From Fomitopsis serialis (taxonomy: Eukaryota; Basidiomycota; Agaricomycetes; Polyporales; Fomitopsidaceae): a stretch of 64,000 bases of DNA. Made by a program: the position numbers and the translations under genes. Positions 57,435 to 64,000 of this stretch are shown piece by piece; within the stretch, counting starts at the first letter, position 1, and each line of letters opens with the position of its first letter. The notes under the pieces were generated by a model. That model searched no databases and was not told the origin of the DNA. It saw only the letters and a program-made list of their open reading frames with translations. The stretch lies in NCBI RefSeq assembly GCF_022376445.1, contig NW_025955021.1, forward strand, positions 124,001-188,000, in the 5' to 3' direction.

Positions 57435-60400
57435 ATGAGCTCCTCGGAGGAGAACTTCGACCTCGACAACGTCTCGGGCTCCGATTCGGAGTTGGACGAC
57501 TACGCGCCTGCGCCCAAGAAAGCAACCAAGGCCACTGCTAAGACCAAAACCGCGTCGAAACCCGCGAAGGCGCCCGCAAAGCCGAAGGCCTCTGCTGCAA
57601 AGAAGAAGGTTCTCGTCGACAAGGATGACAATGCGGATTCTGACGTTGACATGCTTGACGACGACGCCGACGCTGGGCCAAGTGCTCCGGCTGCGCCTGC
57701 GAAGAAGAAGACGGCCTCTGAGACGTACACAAAGGTCAGGGATGGGTATATGCTCGTGTGAGCGCGTTGCTGAGGATTTGCTAGCTTTCGCAACTCGAGC
57801 ATATCTTGAAGAGACCGGATTCTTATATCGGGAGCGTCGAGACATTCACGCAGCCCATGTGGGTTTGGGACTCGGACAACAAACGTATGGTTCACCGGGA
57901 GATCAAGTACGTTCCTGGCTTCTTCAAGATCGTGGATGAGATTCTAGTTAATGCTGCCGACAACAAGGTCAGTTCGTTGAATCGTCACGACGCATATAAA
58001 CTCTTAATGGTGCTGCTACTATAGATTAATGACCCTAGCATGGACACTATCAAAGTCACCATCGACCCCGAGAACAATGTGATCTCCGTCTACAATAGCG
58101 GGCGAGGCATTCCCATCGAGATGCATTCGAAGGAGAAGATTTATATCCCAGAACTCATCTTCGGACACCTCTTGTCCTCATCCAACTACGACGACGACGA
58201 GAAGAAGCTTACCGGTGGTCGTAACGGCTACGGTGCCAAGCTTGCCAACATCTACTCGACCGAGTTCACGGTCGACACCGCAGACAAGAACTCCTCACAG
58301 AAGTACCGCCAAACGTGGACGGATAACATGAGCAAGATGGGCAAGGCCAAGATTACGAAGAATGGACGTGGAGAGGAGTACACCCGCGTCACCTTCAAAC
58401 CGGACCTCAAGAGGTTTGGCATGGAACTGATCGACGACGACACAGTCGCGCTACTCAAGAAGCGCGTACACGACTTGGCCGGGACATCGAAGGATGTCAA
58501 GGTCTTCTTGAACGACGAGAGGATTAAGGTTAAGGGCTTCAAGCAATACGTCGACCTCTATCTCAACTCCGTGACGGAACAAGCCGCTGAGGTGTCTGGC
58601 GGCGCGGCCCAGGCAAAGCCGACCATGATCTATGAAGCCATCGGTTCTCGCTGGGAAGTCGCGTTCGCAGTCTCGGACGGCAGCTTCCAGCAGGTCTCCT
58701 TCGCGAATTCGATATCTACTATCAAGGGTGGCACGCACGTCAATTACATCGCCGAACAGATAGCGAAGAACCTGCTCGCATCTATACAGAAGAAGAACAA
58801 GGCTGCTGCTGTCAAGCCGGCGCAGATCAAGAACCATATGTGGATCTTCGTCAATGCGCTCATCGAGAATCCGACGTTTGACAGTCAGACGAAGGAGACG
58901 CTGACCTTGCCCGCGAGCAAGTTTGGCACTAAACCGGCGTTGTCTGAAGAATTCATGAAGAAAGGTATCGCTCGACCGTGCGCATCATCCCATATGCATT
59001 GACATGTCTTGGATGTTAGTTCAGAAGTCTTCGATCGTCGACCATGTTCTCAACTGGGCCAGGTTCAAGGCCGATCAACAGATGAAGAAAACCGACGGTA
59101 GTCGCCGGAATAGGTGAGCTGATGCGCATATACTCTCACCTTGCAGTTTCTCATCCAACAATATAGGCTGTCTGGTCTGCCCAAATTGTCCGACGCCAAC
59201 AACGCAGGCACCAGGAAGGCCTCCGAATGCACGCTGATCCTCACAGAGGGTGACTCCGCCAAGTCGCTCGCAGTCGCCGGTCTGAGCGTTGTCGGTCGCG
59301 ACAACTTCGGCGTGTTCCCTCTGCGCGGAAAGCCACTCAATGTCCGCGATGCCAGGCACGAACAGATCATGAAGAACGAGGAGATACAGAACATCAAGAA
59401 GATCCTTGGACTGCAGCACAACAAGGATTACCAGGACACGAATGGCCTGCGCTACGGCCGCCTTATGCTCATGACTGATCAGGTACGCTTCCGCTGTCCC
59501 GAGGGCAATACATTCTAATCCCCGTCTACAGGATCACGATGGTTCTCATATCAAGGGACTTCTTATCAATTATTTCGACCACTTCTACCCTTCGTTGCTG
59601 AAGGTGCCGAAGTTCCTCGTGGAGTTCATTACTCCTATCGTTAGGGTGAGCATGGTCCATCGTGCGGTCTCGCTCATTCACAAGTACTGACGCTCTGTCT
59701 AGGTCACGAAGGGCGGTCAGAAGATCAACTTCTACACCATGCCTGAGTACGAACAATGGAAGGAAGACACTCCGAACCAAGACAAGTGGAAGCACAAGTA
59801 CTTTAAGGTTTGTATTCCCAGCGCGCAGAACTTCTATGTTGATCTGACACACTGCTGCAGGGTCTGGGGACGAGCACGGACGCGGACGCGAGAGACTACT
59901 TCAAGCAGATGCGCAAGCACATGATACCTTTCGGCACAACGGAAAACGGCGACCGCGAACTCATCGAGCTTGCGTTCAGCAAGAAGAAGGCAGACGAGCG
60001 GAAGGAGTGGCTGCGTCAGTGCAGGGTCAGTCCGCGCTTGTTAATCTGTATGCTTCGTATCATTGACCCTTTTCGCAGCCCGGAACTTTCCTCGATCACA
60101 ACCAAGAGGAAATCAAGTACTCTGACTTCATCAACAGGGAACTCATCCTCTTCTCGATGGCCGACAACGTCCGCTCCATTCCGTCCGTTGTTGATGGACT
60201 GAAGCCTGGCCAGAGGAAAGTCGTCTGGTCCTGTTTTAAGCGGAAGCTCAAGGGAGAAATCAAGGTACGAGCATTCGGCTGTGATTCATCTCACACAAAT
60301 TGACATATCGCCTGGCTCAGGTCGCTCAACTCGTCGGCTATGTGTCAGAACACGCGCAATACCATCACGGAGAACAGAGCTTGGTTTCCACCATCGTCAA

Positions 60401-63054
60401 CCTTGCTCAAGACTACGTCGGCAGCAATAACATGAATCTCTTCATGCCGAATGGTCAATTCGGTACTCGCGACCAAGGCGGTAAGGACCACGCCTCGGCC
60501 CGTTACATCTACACGGAGCTCTCGCCCATCACGCGCATGGTGTTCCACGCCAACGACGATCCCTTGATGAATTTCCAAGTGGGTGATGACGGCAAGCTCG
60601 TCGAGCCGGACTTCTACGTTCCGGTGCTGCCGATGGTCCTTGTCAATGGAGCGGAGGGTATCGGGACCGGTGAGTTATCCCATCGGAGGTACTTGTGAAG
60701 ATCTCTGACACGCGAGCAGGTTGGAGTACTTCTATCCCGTCCTACAACCCGGAGGACATCGTCGCCAACATCCGTCGCCTCATGGATGGAGAGGAGCAAG
60801 TACCCATGTTACCGTGGACGCGCGGATTCAACGGCACCATCAAGAAGGTCGCTGACAACAAGTACGACGTAGTAGGCTGTGTTCAGAAGGTTGACGATAC
60901 AACGATCGAGATCACTGAGCTTCCCGTGGGGAAGTGGACACAAAACTATAAGGCCGAGCTGGAGACTATGTGTGGTGAGAAGGGTGATGGTCCAATCAAG
61001 GTGCCTCTTACGCTTTGCTTGCATGGACGTTGCTCTGAGATAGTATTGGGTCATAGGATTACAAGGAGTATCACAACAACATGAACGTTCACTTCGTCAT
61101 CACCATGGAGCCGAAGCAGATGGAAAAGGCGGAGGCCCAGGGCCTATACGAGTTCTTCAAGCTTACGGGCAAGATCAATACCAGCAACATGATTTGTTTC
61201 GACTTCGATGGTCAGATCAGGAAATACAACAGCCCTGAGGAGATCATCGAGGAGTTCTATCCGAAGCGTCTTGCTTACTATCAGATGCGGAAGGTACTGT
61301 CATATTTTATCGCGCAGGCGGCGAGCTGTCTGACCACTATCTAGGATTATATCGCCGCCGAACTGGAGACGGAGTTTTCGAGGCTCACCAACCAAGCTCG
61401 TTTCGTGCAGATGATTGTGAACAAAGAGCTTGTCGTCAACAATCGCAAGAAGGCAGACATCGTCGCTGAACTGCGGAAGCTTGATTTCCGGCCTTTTGCC
61501 AAGGTCTCAAAAGCCAAGAAGGCCGGAGAAACTGAAGAGCTCGTTGAGATCAATGACGAGGGCGACGACGACGAAGAGGAGGGCAAAGATACAGACTTCG
61601 ACTACCTCCTTGGTATGGCTATCTGGAGCCTGACGAAGGAGAAGGCAAGTGCAAGTCGTTTTTTGAGGGAGCTAATATTTAATACGGACGTGTTGTAGAT
61701 TGCGAAGCTCCTTGCGCAAGCTAAGGAGAAGGAGCAGGAACTACTAGCGTTCCTTGAACTGACTCCGATCGCGCTGTGGCAGAAGGATCTCGATCGATTC
61801 TTGGACGAATGGAAGGTATGTAAAGCAGTCCTCTGTGGCAAACAATTGAGACTAACACAACCGGAAATTGTAGGGGTCTTGCGAAGATTGGGAGGCCAAG
61901 ATCATCTCAGCGAATTCCGCCAACAAGAAGGGCAAGCGCAAGCAGGCTACTTTGAAGCAGTTGACGAAGAAGGCCCATGCTGAGGATGACTCAGAGGATG
62001 ATTTCAAGCCCGCGAAAGCTGCTGCAAAGGCCAAGAAGCCGGAATCTAAGCCACCTGTTGCGAAGAAACCTCCGCAAGCTGGACCTTCTGGGTCGAAGCT
62101 CGAGGACGACGATCTAGCCGATGTGAAGCCTCCTCCAGCGAAGAGGGGGGCCAAGAAGGCTGTGAAAGATGAATCAGAATCCGACTTCGACGTAGGCAAG
62201 AGCAAAGCTGCACCGCTCAAGAAAGCCGCAGCTCGCAAGGCTGTCAAGGAGGATGACGATTCAGACTTCGAGATGATCGTCGACAAGCGAGGACCTGCAG
62301 CCAAGAAGGCTGCGCAGCAGAATGAAGATGACGATTCCGACATTGAGGTTGTCCCTCCTGCTTCTAAGGATAAAGGCAAGGGTAAAGCTCGCGTTGCCTC
62401 CAACCCGAAACGGAAGAGGTCAGTGTTGTGTCTCACTTTCCATTCGCCGGCTAATGCATCGATCCCAGCCCTGATGACGAGGTATCTGATGATGATGCGC
62501 AAGCTGTACCCCTGAAGAAGAAGAAAGCCGACGTCAGCTTGACCGACTTCTTCGAGAAGGCCCCGGCCAAGAAGCCCACCGCTCGCAAGCCTTCATCGAG
62601 TATTCAGGCAGCAAAGGCTCGAGTTGCTTCTGGTAAGAAGGCCGGGCTTGATGACGAAGAATCTTCGGACGATGAGTCCATTGCGCCGTCAGCACCGAAG
62701 ACGGCGACGCGGAAGCCTTCCTCCAGTAAGCCTGCTGCTGCGAAGAAGGGGGCGAAGCAAGTCGATGATGATGACAATATCTCGATGGACGATGACATTC
62801 CACCACCGCCACTGCCGTCTAAGACGGTACGCAAAGCCTCCGGAAGCAAACCCACTGCCGTGCCGAAGAAGAAGGCTGCGTCGAAGGTAGTTGACAGTGA
62901 CGGCGAGGACGAGCTCGCTATGGAGGTCCAACCACCTGCTCGTACCGAGGCCCCCAGGCGTGCAGCCAGAGGTGCACCCAAGAGCTATATCGAGATACTG
63001 TCGTCCGGGGAAGAGGGTGGTCAGGATGCTTCTGAGTTCGAGGATTTCGATTGA
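57435..63054 (+). CDS. TOP2: DNA topoisomerase II
   Basis: Nuclear type IIA topoisomerase that passes one duplex through another. Sixteen exons (57435-57734, 57785-57967, 58025-58964, 59020-59113, 59167-59482, 59532-59645, 59703-59807, 59861-60025, 60079-60264, 60321-60669, 60720-61000, 61057-61293, 61345-61644, 61699-61815, 61874-62418, 62469-63054) give 1605 residues in frame. It has an acidic/Lys-rich N-tail, GHKL ATPase (NSGRGIPIEMH, GRNGYGAKLANIYS), TOPRIM (TEGDSAKSLA, DHDGSHIKG), and the winged-helix domain with the catalytic tyrosine in ASARYIYT (about residue 863). The C-terminal 380 residues are disordered, with alternating Lys/Ala and acidic blocks, a PIP-like SLTDFF and SUMO-interaction-like motifs. 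The intron at 61645-61698 has a GC donor (AAG, then GCAAGT). Confidence 0.97.
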
Positions 63055-63692
63055 GGGTCTCCTCTTCGCCGGTACAGTCTGTATTAGTGCTTCGCGTGTC
63101 ATCTCGGACTTCGCATTCCACGATCCTCATACCCACATTGTATCTTACTAATCCCTGCTGTCCTGGTCTCGACATACAGTACCTGTCCCACCCTGATATG
63201 TATCATTTTGTACCGCGTAACCAACGTATTCTGGCGCAGCACCATGCAACATCGATAGTATTGCTTCGGTCCCTCGTAACCCAACGAACTCGCGCGACTG
63301 ATTCGCGCGTGGTTATCACCTCGAGACAGTGACCTCGTCTAGTCAATCGAGCATGTACGCATTCCTTCGCGCAAGTACTATGTAGATTCGGAGCGTTTGA
63401 CTGTCATGTAAGTAGCATGTAGGGCTGCACTCACGTATGGTCTAAGAATCGCAGTTATGAAAACAAGGATGGCCGGTCACTTACTTGTGACTTTGGGCAC
63501 AACGCAAGACGGTAGGCCGAGTTGGGTCGCGACGAGGAGCTGATCAGCAAGAAGAGTTCGAGCCTGATCATGAGAATCACGAGTTCGAGAGCAAGGTGAG
63601 GGAAGCGCCGGTGCTTATCTAATCAAATAGTTTGCGCGGTGACTTCAGGAGCGTGTCACGGTTGCGCTCCTGCCAGTGCTACATCGGCCAGC
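63055..63692. other. Intergenic stretch after TOP2
   Basis: Contains the TOP2 3' region and the 5' region of the last gene. No other gene seen. Confidence 0.5.
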
Positions 63693-64000
63693 ATGCTAGC
63701 CGTCCGCAGACTCCCTCGCGCGTGTGCAAGACTCTCTGGGTCAAGAGGAAACGCGTCGCTGCAGCCGACAGATGCTCCTGCCAACTCGGTAACACCGCCG
63801 CCTTCACCACCTCGAGCAGCTGCCCCGGCGCCGAAATCCGCACCAGCGCCCTCTCCTTCCAAGGCTGGCTCTGAGGCGACTGGCACAGAAACTGCTGCGG
63901 AAGGAACCAAGCAGAATGGACGGAATTGGCCAACGCACAGGCCGCGCATCTCGTTGGAGCATCCAAGGCAGTGGAACCGACCTCTAGCGAAGGGTGTGCT
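63693..64000 (+). CDS. N-terminus of a probably mitochondrial protein, cut by window edge
   Basis: The ATG at 63693 opens a frame to the window end. The first residues MLAVRRLPRACARLSGSRGN are Arg-rich, lack acids and can form an amphipathic helix, as in a mitochondrial presequence. A Pro/Ala-rich linker follows, then a motif-like stretch RPRISLEHPRQWNRPLAKGV. That stretch reminds me of fungal mitochondrial large-subunit ribosomal proteins, but I am not sure. Only 102 codons are visible. Confidence 0.6.
   Translation, partial: MLAVRRLPRACARLSGSRGNASLQPTDAPANSVTPPPSPPRAAAPAPKSAPAPSPSKAGSEATGTETAAEGTKQNGRNWPTHRPRISLEHPRQWNRPLAKGV

Noticed and set aside
61645..61698. Reading straight through as TOP2 coding (KASASRFLREL)
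   Set aside because: Ends in a stop. Splicing from the GC donor gives the conserved continuation IAKLLAQAKEKE.
1..64000. CRISPR arrays, rRNA, intact transposons or integrases
   Set aside because: None seen on either strand. Short tandem runs at 16.1 and 16.4 kb are simple repeats.

Overview
This window is from a filamentous basidiomycete, most likely an Agaricomycete (a mushroom or wood-decay fungus). The coding genes are cut by many short introns of about 48-70 bases. The gene content is typically fungal: NIC96, YAP1/PAP1, ERF4, GET3, GCN20, chorismate synthase, a cytochrome P450 and DUF6533 membrane proteins. Products named here were recognised by reading exon translations across hand-placed splice sites. 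No database search was run.

Layout. Positions 1-27000 are a rearranged, gene-poor accessory region around a few solid genes. It starts with a left-truncated NIC96/Nup93 gene (minus), then a probably degenerate gene near 3 kb. Next come three paralogous DUF6533 membrane-protein genes (about 5.6-7.2 and 11.7-13.3 kb on plus, 22.6-24.4 kb on minus), an internally deleted duplicate of NIC96 at 8.0-9.4 kb, and two inverted copies of an unrecognised unit (9.5-10.3 kb and 21.6-22.3 kb). Copy 1 plus unit A on one side and copy 3 plus unit B on the other form the arms of an old, diverged inverted duplication. Between the arms lie DUF6533 copy 2, a MYND-finger gene and the AP-1-like bZIP factor YAP1. 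A 33-bp inverted repeat at 20.2 kb could form a strong hairpin.

Positions 27000-64000 are dense housekeeping DNA: ERF4, GET3, SRP68, Ku80, a SWI/SNF ATPase (SNF2/STH1 type), a tryptophan-rich-tail basidiomycete protein, chorismate synthase ARO2, NatC subunit NAA38, a Yippee protein, GCN20, a seven-helix membrane protein, a cytochrome P450, topoisomerase II, and the start of a probably mitochondrial protein at the right edge. Several are divergent pairs with short shared promoters: GET3/SRP68 (both ER-targeting pathways), Ku80/SNF2 and Yippee/GCN20.

Odd points worth following are the inverted duplication, the NIC96 pseudogene, single-base frameshifts in Ku80 and in two less known genes, four GC-AG introns in essential genes, an ERF4 stop codon that forms its own exon, and paired ACGCGT boxes upstream of TOP2 and in the Ku80/SNF2 promoter. 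I see no CRISPR array, rRNA, tRNA or intact transposon, and no convincing new biological system. The closest candidate is the duplicated DUF6533/un-named-unit block.
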